Part shown: one piece after another, positions 46,047 through 52,723 of the stretch
Numbering within the stretch: the stretch's first letter is position 1
Layout of the letters: each line of letters begins with the position of its first letter
Origin: a virus
Virus record (IMG/VR): IMGVR_UViG_3300010354_000099
Coordinates: 1 to 58,953 of that record
Strand: one strand, 5' to 3'
DNA: 58,953 nt
Position numbers and translations under genes: made by a program
Notes under the pieces: model-generated
What the model was told of the DNA's origin: nothing
Database searches by the model: none
What the model saw: only the letters and a program-made list of their open reading frames with translations

Positions 46047-46239
46047 CTGGTAGTTCCTTTGCCTACCAGTACCACTAGTACCGTCTGGTCAACGGTACTA
46101 GTACTGCGGATGGGCGCATTAGTACTAACTGGTCACTAGTACTAGTACGCCCATCCCCTTCCGATAGTACCACCAGGACCAATAGTACCAGACCTGGCGA
46201 GGTACTAGTACTGGCACCAGGACCAATAGTACCAAAATT
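46046..46239. repeat. Hairpin cluster built on ACTAGTAC-type sequences
   Basis: Non-coding. Stems: ACTGGTAG/CTACCAGT (46046-46070), ACTAGTACCGT/ACGGTACTAGT (46074-46102), GGATGGGCG/CGCCCATCC (46108-46156) with an inner TAGTACTA pair, and GGTACTA/TAGTACC (46201-46233) followed by a T-run. A 20-bp direct repeat begins CACCAGGACC at 46171 and 46215. Confidence 0.85.
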
Positions 46240-46254
46240 TTTTTTGTTTTTTTC

Positions 46255-46283
46255 TTGACATTTTTTTCTGGCCTTGATACCAT
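46255..46283 (+). promoter_or_regulatory. Leaderless-type promoter
   Basis: TTGACA, 17-bp spacer with TGA, TACCAT, ATG 7 nt later. Confidence 0.8.
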
Positions 46284-46289
46284 TGACTC

Positions 46290-46505
46290 ATGGAACAAAA
46301 TTACATTGAAGAAAAAATCATGACGGTCTATCACAACGGGAATGAATATAATTTAATCCATTCCCGTTGGGAGTGGAACGGTGAAAAATATGAGCATTTC
46401 GATTTGATGTTGGGACATCATGTTGGTCACTGGAACTATTGCCCGTTGTACCGTGAAATGATTGAAGTGATTGAAGATATGGAAAATAATGAAAATGGGG
46501 ATTGA
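46290..46505 (+). CDS. Hypothetical small protein
   Basis: Seventy-one residues: MTVYHNGNEYNLIHSRWEWNGEKYEHFDLMLGHHVGHWNYCPLYREM, many His and Trp, acidic end. The TGA stop is inside the next TTGACA. Confidence 0.7.
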   Translation: MEQNYIEEKIMTVYHNGNEYNLIHSRWEWNGEKYEHFDLMLGHHVGHWNYCPLYREMIEVIEDMENNENGD

Positions 46506-46531
46506 CAATCCCCATTTTTTCATGAGAGAAT
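46502..46531 (+). promoter_or_regulatory. Leaderless-type promoter, -35 inside a dyad
   Basis: GGGGATTGACAATCCCC contains the -35 and the previous stop; 18-bp spacer with TGA, GAGAAT, ATG 7 nt later. Confidence 0.82.
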
Positions 46532-46537
46532 AACAGT

Positions 46538-46633
46538 ATGAAAAACAACATCGTTAACATGATTTTGGATGCGTTCTCATTCGTTTTCCTTATGGGGGGT
46601 ATTTATGGAATTTATGTAGTTTTTTCGTGGTAG
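46538..46633 (+). CDS. Membrane micropeptide, 31 residues
   Basis: One hydrophobic helix (AFSFVFLMGGIYGIYVVFSW) after KNNIVNMILD. Predicted leaderless. Confidence 0.58.
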   Translation: MKNNIVNMILDAFSFVFLMGGIYGIYVVFSW

Positions 46634-46637
46634 GGTA

Positions 46638-46667
46638 TTGCAGTTTAGTTCTGGCCTATGGTAATCT
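46638..46667 (+). promoter_or_regulatory. Early promoter with stem-loop leader
   Basis: TTGCAG, 18-bp spacer with TGG, TAATCT. Predicted +1 at 46674: GTTGAGGC-CAGC-GCCCAAC, then AAAAGGAAAAA. Confidence 0.75.
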
Positions 46668-46705
46668 ATAAGAGTTGAGGCCAGCGCCCAACAGAAAAGG
46701 AAAAA

Positions 46706-47326
46706 ATGACCATTTTTCGTATGACCAACGATTTCATGACCAACATCCTTGCCGTCTACAATATGGCGACGCCGGAAGAAAAACTGTCTGGTGGGGCATG
46801 GTACACTTACGCCCACAATCAATTGCGGGAAATTTCCAGCGTCTACAATTTTTCGTTTGATGCTATGGTAGACGCTACCGCTGCATTGTCTCCCGGCATT
46901 CGTTGGCAATCTAATATGCGGGGCGTTGAAATTCTGGCCGACGCTATCGCCAACGATAAGCCGTTATCGTTAGTGTCCGGTGTTGCGGGATATCGTCGCA
47001 ACATTGATAAAGCGGCTGCTATCCTACTGGCCGATAAGCGGAATGATCCGTTCCGGCATATTTTGAGCGGTCCCAAGGTGACCGCATTTGCAGATAACCT
47101 CCGCAACGGTGACCGTAACGGTGACGATAAGGTTACCGTAGACGTTCATGCCTATAGCGTTGCGGTAGGCTATCGCTACACTGTAGCGACAATGCCGCAT
47201 ATCGCAGAACGGGAACGTTCTGCGATTATTTCCGCATACCGGATGGTAGCGGGAATTGTTGGTTTGTCCGCATCTCAGGTTCAAGCTATTACTTGGGTGA
47301 CGTGGAAACGGATTCACGGGATTTAA
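46706..47326 (+). CDS. Conserved phage protein (DUF7178-like)
   Basis: A 206-residue protein: DATAALSPGIRWQSNMRGVEILADAI, YRRNIDKAAAILLADKR, ILSGPKVTAFADNL, KVTVDVHAYSVAVGYRY and QVQAITWVTWKR. This order matches a widespread phage family I recall as DUF7178, with a helical HhH-like look. Function unknown. It is one of the few larger genes in the early region and is less AT-rich than its neighbours. Confidence 0.78.
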   Translation: MTIFRMTNDFMTNILAVYNMATPEEKLSGGAWYTYAHNQLREISSVYNFSFDAMVDATAALSPGIRWQSNMRGVEILADAIANDKPLSLVSGVAGYRRNIDKAAAILLADKRNDPFRHILSGPKVTAFADNLRNGDRNGDDKVTVDVHAYSVAVGYRYTVATMPHIAERERSAIISAYRMVAGIVGLSASQVQAITWVTWKRIHGI

Positions 47327-47333
47327 TCCCGTC

Positions 47334-47376
47334 ATGACGGGAAACGAAAAAAATATCGTTTCCCGTCATTTTTTTG
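47334..47376 (+). terminator. Strong terminator
   Basis: A 14-bp stem (ATGACGGGAAACGA/TCGTTTCCCGTCAT) followed by T7; just upstream ACGGGAT/ATCCCGT spans the stop codon. Confidence 0.9.
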
Positions 47377-47405
47377 TTGCGTTTCTGGATTCAATCCCCT
47401 ATACT
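47377..47405 (+). promoter_or_regulatory. Early promoter with stem-loop leader
   Basis: TTGCGT, 17-bp spacer, TATACT. Predicted +1 at 47412: GTAGGG-TAGTTG-CCCCAC, then AAAAGGAAAAGG. Confidence 0.8.
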
Positions 47406-47446
47406 TAAAGAGTAGGGTAGTTGCCCCACAGAAAAGGAAAAGGAAA

Positions 47447-47650
47447 ATGACCAACTTCGAATTCGATGATTTTGATACTCAGATTAACTGCGAGGAAATG
47501 TCCGGTCCTACGGATCAGGAATTACAGGAACTCATGGCTGAGGGGGAATGGAACTTTCCGGAGTTTGAGCCGGAATGGGACGGTGAATCGGTCGAAGAAT
47601 TGACCGATATTTTCAAGGCGTTGGGGTTCAACGTCATCACGTTTGAGTAG
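47447..47650 (+). CDS. Highly acidic small protein
   Basis: Sixty-seven residues with about one third Asp and Glu (FEFDDFDTQINCEEMSG, FEPEWDGESVEELTDIF). Possibly a DNA mimic or binding inhibitor; inference only. Confidence 0.72.
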   Translation: MTNFEFDDFDTQINCEEMSGPTDQELQELMAEGEWNFPEFEPEWDGESVEELTDIFKALGFNVITFE

Positions 47651-47678
47651 AAAAAAAGGGGGGAAACCCCCTTTTTTT
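47651..47678 (+). terminator. Rho-independent terminator
   Basis: GGGGG-GAAA-CCCCC followed by T7. Confidence 0.9.
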
Positions 47679-47680
47679 CA

Positions 47681-47710
47681 TTGACAGAAACCACGTTTTC
47701 ATGGGAGAAT
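47681..47710 (+). promoter_or_regulatory. Leaderless-type promoter
   Basis: TTGACA, 18-bp spacer with TGG, GAGAAT, ATG 6 nt later. Confidence 0.8.
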
Positions 47711-47715
47711 GAATT

Positions 47716-47952
47716 ATGGAAAAGTTACTGAAGATGTTGAATGACCGCAACTCCGCCAGCAAAATTTTGCTGGCGTATGCTGATTTGATTGTGGGGAACG
47801 AAAACAATCCCGAATTTTTTCAAACGATTCTGGATAATCTCCGGATTGATCCTTACTATGAGATGAGCGACGATCACCGTGATTGGGTTTTGGGCCAGGC
47901 CCAAACTATACTCAAACAATCATGCAACTGGTGGCTGGCAAAATGGGCTTAA
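47716..47952 (+). CDS. Hypothetical small helical protein
   Basis: Seventy-eight residues: SKILLAYADLIVGNENNPEFFQTILDNLRIDP and a Trp-rich end. Last gene of the rightward early region; its stop is at the centre of a palindrome. Confidence 0.7.
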   Translation: MEKLLKMLNDRNSASKILLAYADLIVGNENNPEFFQTILDNLRIDPYYEMSDDHRDWVLGQAQTILKQSCNWWLAKWA

Positions 47953-48041
47953 GCCCATTTTGGTACTAGTACTAACACAACCTTAAAGTGGGAGTACTAG
48001 TACTCCCCTGGTAGGGTATTATGTATTATCCCCCACTTTAA
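47941..48041. terminator. Bidirectional terminator region
   Basis: AAATGGGCTT/AAGCCCATTT contains the previous stop. Then TTAAAGTGGG (47983) pairs with CCCACTTTAA (48032), enclosing the 18-bp palindrome beginning GGGAGTACT at 47990. It separates convergent early and leftward genes and repeats the ACTAGTAC theme of 46.05-46.24 kb. Confidence 0.75.
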
Positions 48042-48099
48042 AAAACTTTATTTCTTTTCCCCAGAAAACACACCCAACCTAACACAATCTAAAAAAATA

Positions 48100-48178
48100 A
48101 AAAAATTCCCCCCAAAATTTTTCCCGCCAAAAATTTTTCCCCCAGAATTTTTTCCCCAGAATTTTTTCCCCAGATGTT
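48100..48178. repeat. Short direct repeats of CCCCAGAATTTTTT type
   Basis: Three to five imperfect tandem units of C-run plus A/T-run just before the resolvase stop; no gene. Confidence 0.6.
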
Positions 48179-48179
48179 T

Positions 48180-48752
48180 TTATTCTGGTGGAAACACCAG
48201 ATATTTACACAAGTAATAACTATCTACCAAATCTGATACAGGTGAAGATATTTTAATTTTCTTTTTTGAGAATGTTTCTTTTAGCTTTAACTGTGTTTCT
48301 TCAAAAAATTTATCATACATATCATCTTTATTGCTTCTACCTGAACTTGTTGCATATTTCTTTAATGTGGTAGGAGCAATTTTTTGATATTTGTAATTTT
48401 CCACTTCTAACATATATTTCATTATTCCACAATTTTCTGCTAATTCAAATATCTTACCTTTTGATCCAAATGAATAATCTTCTATGATTATCATAGTTTC
48501 TGGATAATCATATGCTTGTTTTGTTATATCAATGCATCTAATTGTCCAGTTTGCTATTAAGGTAAATCTGTTGATTGGAGATTTGTAATTTTCTGGTGGT
48601 GTTGTTTGGTGTACAAATTCAAGAGGAGAAATTTGTTTTGTTTTGTTGTAATAAAAGAAATTGCACATTCTAGGATCAAAAGATTTTTTGTCTCCATAGA
48701 ATGTGCAAATTGAGGGTGATGTTATAGAATAATCAATTCCAATATAAAGCAT
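48180..48752 (-). CDS. RuvC-like Holliday junction resolvase
   Basis: A 190-residue RNase H-fold nuclease: GIDYSITSPSI (Asp7), MIIIEDYSFGSKGK (Glu91), IAPTTLKKYATSSGRSNKDDM, and SDLVDSYYLCKYL (Asp174, Asp177), the four acids and basic loop of phage RuvC proteins. It probably resolves branched DNA before packaging, the role played by gp49 in T4. Confidence 0.88.
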   Translation of the reverse strand: MLYIGIDYSITSPSICTFYGDKKSFDPRMCNFFYYNKTKQISPLEFVHQTTPPENYKSPINRFTLIANWTIRCIDITKQAYDYPETMIIIEDYSFGSKGKIFELAENCGIMKYMLEVENYKYQKIAPTTLKKYATSSGRSNKDDMYDKFFEETQLKLKETFSKKKIKISSPVSDLVDSYYLCKYLVFPPE

Positions 48753-48767
48753 TGATGTACTTCGTCA

Positions 48768-48941
48768 TTAATATTCATCTTCAGGTTCTTCTGGATAATC
48801 GTCTTCGTCATCTTTTAGAAAATCAAAAGATTCTTCGTCGTGTGTGCCGCAGAAAGGGCAGAATTTTACTGGCACTGATGTGTTTTTTGCATTTACTGTA
48901 AATTCTAAATCACACACTTCGCAATAAAGTTTTGTTTTCAT
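48768..48941 (-). CDS. Small zinc ribbon protein
   Basis: Fifty-seven residues: LYCEVCDLEF and FCPFCGTHDEE give two CxxC knuckles, then a very acidic tail. AAGGAAG lies before the ATG. It overlaps the preceding leftward gene by 32 bases. Confidence 0.75.
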   Translation of the reverse strand: MKTKLYCEVCDLEFTVNAKNTSVPVKFCPFCGTHDEESFDFLKDDEDDYPEEPEDEY

Positions 48942-49098
48942 TTTTCTTCCTTGTATACTTTGTGTATTGATCTTGATTTATCCAATCAAACTGCAAAAGA
49001 TATTTATACTTTTGTGTTATGGTTTTCTTTTTTTGAAAATCTATAATTTGTGCTGGTGAAGCGTTGTTCAAAAAATAATTTAAAATTTTCTCATCCAT
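48910..49098 (-). CDS. Hypothetical small basic protein
   Basis: Sixty-two residues, Lys/Asn/Tyr-rich (SPAQIIDFQKKKTITQKYKYLLQFDWINQDQYTKYTRKKNE). No family recognised. Confidence 0.62.
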   Translation of the reverse strand: MDEKILNYFLNNASPAQIIDFQKKKTITQKYKYLLQFDWINQDQYTKYTRKKNENKTLLRSV

Positions 49099-49110
49099 GT
49101 TTTTACCTCT

Positions 49111-50463
49111 TTAATATATTTCTCTCCATTGCATCCCAACACCAACACCTGTTGAATTTACTGTTGAAAGATTTTTTGCTACAACAACATAAATTTCTGA
49201 ATCTGTTGATGTATAATTTTGCACAATATAATTCTTTTTTGCTGTTGGACCTATTTTTGCTGGAGAAGATGTTCCATATAGTTTGTTTGCGTTTTGTGAT
49301 GCTGCTGAAACATAACCATTATCTATTTCTTCGCCATCTGTATATGATGTAGCTGTTGCATTATATTCAATTCCACTGTTTGTATGTACATCGTTCCAAG
49401 ATCCACCACTTAAATTAGAAACATTAGGTAGTTTTATAATTTTATAATGTATATTTTCACCATCACTAAAAATATTTGTTGCCATTAATCTAACAATCAT
49501 TCTATTCTCATATGTATTAAATGTATTTTTTAAACGAATTGCTAATATTGGAAGTGTTGATGATGCATTAAGAGTTCTTAGTGAAGGTGAAGCAATTGCC
49601 CAATCTTGACCAACTTCAGCATAACCACCTTCTGCGACAACAGTTGAACAAATTTGATCCATATATGCAGCAGAAGAACCATTTACATTTTCTATTTCAC
49701 ATCTAATTGGTAGATTTGGATTTGACATGTAAACTGTTGGTTTGTTGTTTGAATTATAATATTCATGTGCAACTATAATTTTACCATCATGTACAAATCC
49801 ACAACGAACTCTACCAACACCCAACCATTGGAAATCTGTGAAGAAAATTTGTGTTTTGGTTATGTCTAAGTTAAAACCACTTCTTCCTGTTCCATCACAT
49901 TTATCTATGTTCCAATTTTGTTGCGTAACTCTATTTGTAGAATCGTCAGTAGATCCTGAAACATAAGTTCTAATATTAAAAGCTAATTCACCAGTTCCTG
50001 TTTGTTCAAAAAATATTCCGTTATTGGCATCGAAATAACCTGTTCTTTTTCTTACTCCAGCAGTTGCTGCATAAAAATTAAAAGTCGATTTAATTAATTG
50101 ACTTTTTCCTGGCATGTAATGATGATAAAATTTTGTTTGATGGATTATTTTACTGCCTGGAGTTGAAGTAACAGCTAATCTGGCACAAGCTTGATTTGGA
50201 AGATGTGTAATAGTAGCACTTGAAGTTATTACATCAAGAAAATTTGGATCAATTCCATAAAGATGTTTATAATCACCTAATGTAAATTGATCTGAAATTC
50301 TTATTCTACCAAATGCATCTATTTGACTATTAGAAATATTAATATCTAATGGATTATAATTATCAATTTGTGATCCTTTTTCATCAGCAAGAACAACTAT
50401 TTCATATCTCGGTTCTTGTGCAATTGCTTCTACTTGTTGTAATGTTTTATTATATTGTGCCAT
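49111..50463 (-). CDS. Virion structural protein, probable tail or fibre component
   Basis: A 450-residue protein. The segment QIDAFGRIRISDQFTLGDYKHLYG is a hallmark of a phage structural family seen in T4-like and other phages. The rest is beta-rich and Gly/Asn/Thr-rich, with FEQTGTGELAFNIRTYVSGS, WNIDKCDGTGRSGFNLDITK, VRCGFVHDGKIIVAHEYYN and a C-terminal VGVGMQWREIY. It is probably displayed on the virion surface and may be host-contacting. No collagen repeats or chaperone domain seen. Confidence 0.75.
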   Translation of the reverse strand: MAQYNKTLQQVEAIAQEPRYEIVVLADEKGSQIDNYNPLDINISNSQIDAFGRIRISDQFTLGDYKHLYGIDPNFLDVITSSATITHLPNQACARLAVTSTPGSKIIHQTKFYHHYMPGKSQLIKSTFNFYAATAGVRKRTGYFDANNGIFFEQTGTGELAFNIRTYVSGSTDDSTNRVTQQNWNIDKCDGTGRSGFNLDITKTQIFFTDFQWLGVGRVRCGFVHDGKIIVAHEYYNSNNKPTVYMSNPNLPIRCEIENVNGSSAAYMDQICSTVVAEGGYAEVGQDWAIASPSLRTLNASSTLPILAIRLKNTFNTYENRMIVRLMATNIFSDGENIHYKIIKLPNVSNLSGGSWNDVHTNSGIEYNATATSYTDGEEIDNGYVSAASQNANKLYGTSSPAKIGPTAKKNYIVQNYTSTDSEIYVVVAKNLSTVNSTGVGVGMQWREIY

Positions 50464-50692
50464 TTATTTCTTCCAATTTATAAATTTTATCCCAACTAAA
50501 AGCTATCCATTTTTCATTTTCTATGTCCCACACAGTTGCAAATTTTGTTTCTGGACCAATAGTTAAAAATGCTTCTTTTGGTATTATATCTTTATTTAGT
50601 GTTATCTTGTAACTTCTTACTTTTTTATCACAAAATTTAAAAGAAATAAGAAATGATTTTGTTTTTAATTCTTCTTGTAAATATTCTTTCAT
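50450..50692 (-). CDS. Hypothetical small protein
   Basis: Eighty residues from ATG 50692: EYLQEELKTKSFLISFKFCDKKVRSYKITLNKDIIPKEAFLTIGPETKFATVWDIENEKWIAFSWDKIY. Beta-rich with a strand pattern like a small barrel. The end overlaps the start of the structural gene by 14 bases. Confidence 0.68.
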   Translation of the reverse strand: MKEYLQEELKTKSFLISFKFCDKKVRSYKITLNKDIIPKEAFLTIGPETKFATVWDIENEKWIAFSWDKIYKLEEINGTI

Positions 50693-50723
50693 ATCTCTTA
50701 TATATAGTTTCAGGAGAAAATTA

Positions 50724-50876
50724 ATGGCAAGATTGAAATTTGATGAAGGTACACGATTAGAAAGCAGATCAAAATGGAAAAAGACCGCCCAGGACATTCG
50801 TGATCCTAAGCGGTCTTCAATGAATAAAAGTAAGAAAAGAAGTTTTAAAAAATATCGTGGACAGGGAAGACCTTAG
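50724..50876 (+). CDS. Small basic protein on the opposite strand
   Basis: Fifty residues: ARLKFDEGTRLESRSKWKKT, then KRSSMNKSKKRSFKKYRGQGRP. AGGAG lies 7 bases before the ATG, so it is well supported. It is the only rightward gene in the 48-59 kb leftward block and diverges from the 50450-50692 gene. Likely binds nucleic acid. Confidence 0.65.
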   Translation: MARLKFDEGTRLESRSKWKKTAQDIRDPKRSSMNKSKKRSFKKYRGQGRP

Positions 50877-50989
50877 TTATTTAAGGTCTTCTTTAGTTTT
50901 TCCAAAGATTTTTCTAATTTAGCAATTTTTTCTTCTATTTTTGTAATTTTTTCTTTTGTTTCTGTTGCTTTTTTATCTTCGTTTTCCAT
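50873..50989 (-). CDS. Short coiled-coil protein
   Basis: Thirty-eight residues, almost all Lys, Glu, Ile and Leu in heptads (EKITKIEEKIAKLEKSLEKL). Its stop overlaps the stop of the convergent basic gene. AAGAATG context; ribosome site AGAGGTAAG nearby. Confidence 0.6.
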   Translation of the reverse strand: MENEDKKATETKEKITKIEEKIAKLEKSLEKLKKTLNN

Positions 50990-51005
50990 TCTTACCTCTT
51001 TAAAT

Positions 51006-51305
51006 TTAAACAACTAATTTTGAAGAATTTTTTGGTGCTACTAAACCACTTGTTGCTTCCATCCATGCAGACATCATTTCATCTCTAGATTTTGCGTGAA
51101 TTGCAATTGCAGACTTATTGATTCTAATTTCATTATCTAAGTTCACAGTGACTAAAGATGGAATTAAAGATAATCCCTGTTGTGTTTGAAAAAGTGTAAG
51201 TGGCTTTTCAACAATATAAGAATTATCTAATTCCGATATAAATCTTGAAATCACTTCTTCACCATTAATTAATTTAAATGATACAATGTCATTTTTATTA
51301 TACAT
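51006..51305 (-). CDS. Sm-like domain protein, second copy
   Basis: Ninety-nine residues: DIVSFKLINGEEVISRFISELDNSYIVEKPLTLFQTQQGLSLIPSLVTVNLDNEIRINKSAIAIHAKSRDEM. Strand order and the NGEEV turn resemble the product at 11.8 kb and an Sm/LSm barrel. The helix with KSRDEMMSAWMEATSG follows. Function unknown. Confidence 0.65.
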   Translation of the reverse strand: MYNKNDIVSFKLINGEEVISRFISELDNSYIVEKPLTLFQTQQGLSLIPSLVTVNLDNEIRINKSAIAIHAKSRDEMMSAWMEATSGLVAPKNSSKLVV

Positions 51306-51316
51306 ATTATTCCTTT

Positions 51317-51559
51317 TTAAAAATTAGTTTCAATATCAAAATTATCTGGATATGTTCCAAATTGACTTTTTCTTAAATTATATCCACGTTCTGATGCTTT
51401 ATTAAGAAACATAGTCATTCTCTGAATCCATTCTTCTTCTGTAAAGTTTCCATAATAGAAAGCTGATCCATAAATTTCATCAGCAAGTTCTGCATTATAT
51501 TTGTACAAGTCTTCTATAGTCTTTGGAGACTTATCAAGTTCTTTTGGTATTAGTGACAT
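51317..51559 (-). CDS. Hypothetical small acidic protein
   Basis: Eighty residues: DLYKYNAELADEIYGSAFYYGNFTEEEWIQRMTMFLNKASERGYNLRKSQ. Helical; no family recognised. Confidence 0.68.
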   Translation of the reverse strand: MSLIPKELDKSPKTIEDLYKYNAELADEIYGSAFYYGNFTEEEWIQRMTMFLNKASERGYNLRKSQFGTYPDNFDIETNF

Positions 51560-51577
51560 ATATTATTTTTGAAACTG

Positions 51578-51736
51578 TTATATCTCATCGTCAGTTCCTT
51601 TATAGGGAGTTCTAATTATAGAATCCCACTTGAAAAACTCGCTTCTATAAAATTCATCTGTAACTTTGATAATTTTTCCATTCTCGTCTTCTAACAGCCA
51701 CATGTGTTCACATGGTATATAAACAGGTAACATCAT
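51578..51736 (-). CDS. Hypothetical small protein
   Basis: Fifty-two residues from the ATG after the nrdB stop: VYIPCEHMWLLEDENGKIIKVTDEFYRSEFFKWDSIIRTPYKGTDDEI. Two Cys/His near the start; no family recognised. In the nrd operon. Confidence 0.62.
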   Translation of the reverse strand: MMLPVYIPCEHMWLLEDENGKIIKVTDEFYRSEFFKWDSIIRTPYKGTDDEI

Positions 51737-51741
51737 AATGT

Positions 51742-52722
51742 TTAACCCCACACATCTTCCCAAGATCCAGTTAACGCACCTTTTGCATAATCAGTAACTC
51801 TCTGCTCAAAGAAATTGCCATGGATTGGTGCGTTGATCATCTCTTCTACCCACGGTAGAGGATTTTTCTTAACTTTGAAAATACCTTTCATACCAAGAGA
51901 AATTAATCTTCTGTCAGCAATATAACGAATATACTTTTTTACATCATCTGCTGTTAAATTCTGCATTTCTCCCATTTGGAAAGAAAGATCAATAAATTTA
52001 TCTTCTAATTCAACCATTTTTGTTGCGATGGTATAAATTGATGATTTTAATTCATCAGTCCAAATATCTGGATTTTCTGAGATATAAGTTCTGAACAACT
52101 TAATCATTGATTCTGTGTGCATTGTTTCATCAACAATTGACCATGTAACAATCTGACCCATTCCCTTCATCTTACCATGTCTTGGAAAATTTAGTAACAT
52201 AATAAATGAAGAAAATAATTGCATTCCTTCAGTAAATGCAGAGAAACATGCAATTTGTTTTGCAATTTCATTTGGTTCTAAATCAGAAATTTCTTGAATA
52301 TATTCGTGCTTTTCAGCCATTTCCTTATATTCAAGAAATTCATTATAAGTGGTTTCTGGTAAACCAAGAGTTTCTACAAGATGCGAATATGCAGCAACAT
52401 GTAAAGCTTCTCTTGCACCAAAACCAAGCAACATCATTCTTATCTCAGGCTGCGGAAATAATGGTAAGTAGTTGTTGACATAAGCAGATGCAACGTCGAT
52501 ATCACCTTGCGTGAAAAAGCGGAAAATTTGTGTAAGAAAGTATTTTTCATTTTCTGTTAATTTTTGTTTCCAATCCTTTACATCCTGAAGCATTTCTACT
52601 TCTGTATGTAACCAATGAGACTGCTCATGTTTTAACCAAGCTTCATATGCCCAAGGATAAGTAAAAGGTTTAAAATAACTTCTTTCATCTGTTAATTTTA
52701 ACTGATTCTTTTTCTTAGTCAT
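51742..52722 (-). CDS. nrdB: Ribonucleotide reductase small subunit
   Basis: Di-iron, tyrosyl-radical subunit of class I ribonucleotide reductase, 326 residues. Metal ligands and radical site: GAREALHVAAY gives Glu105, His108 and Tyr112, EGM gives Glu165, DETMH gives Glu199 and His202. It works with NrdA, encoded upstream in the same leftward operon. Confidence 0.95.
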   Translation of the reverse strand: MTKKKNQLKLTDERSYFKPFTYPWAYEAWLKHEQSHWLHTEVEMLQDVKDWKQKLTENEKYFLTQIFRFFTQGDIDVASAYVNNYLPLFPQPEIRMMLLGFGAREALHVAAYSHLVETLGLPETTYNEFLEYKEMAEKHEYIQEISDLEPNEIAKQIACFSAFTEGMQLFSSFIMLLNFPRHGKMKGMGQIVTWSIVDETMHTESMIKLFRTYISENPDIWTDELKSSIYTIATKMVELEDKFIDLSFQMGEMQNLTADDVKKYIRYIADRRLISLGMKGIFKVKKNPLPWVEEMINAPIHGNFFEQRVTDYAKGALTGSWEDVWG

Positions 52723-52723
52723 A

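Noticed and set aside
46843-47335. Leftward frames opposite the DUF7178-like gene
   Set aside because: The rightward gene has promoter, leader, ribosome site and family motifs; the opposite frames have none.
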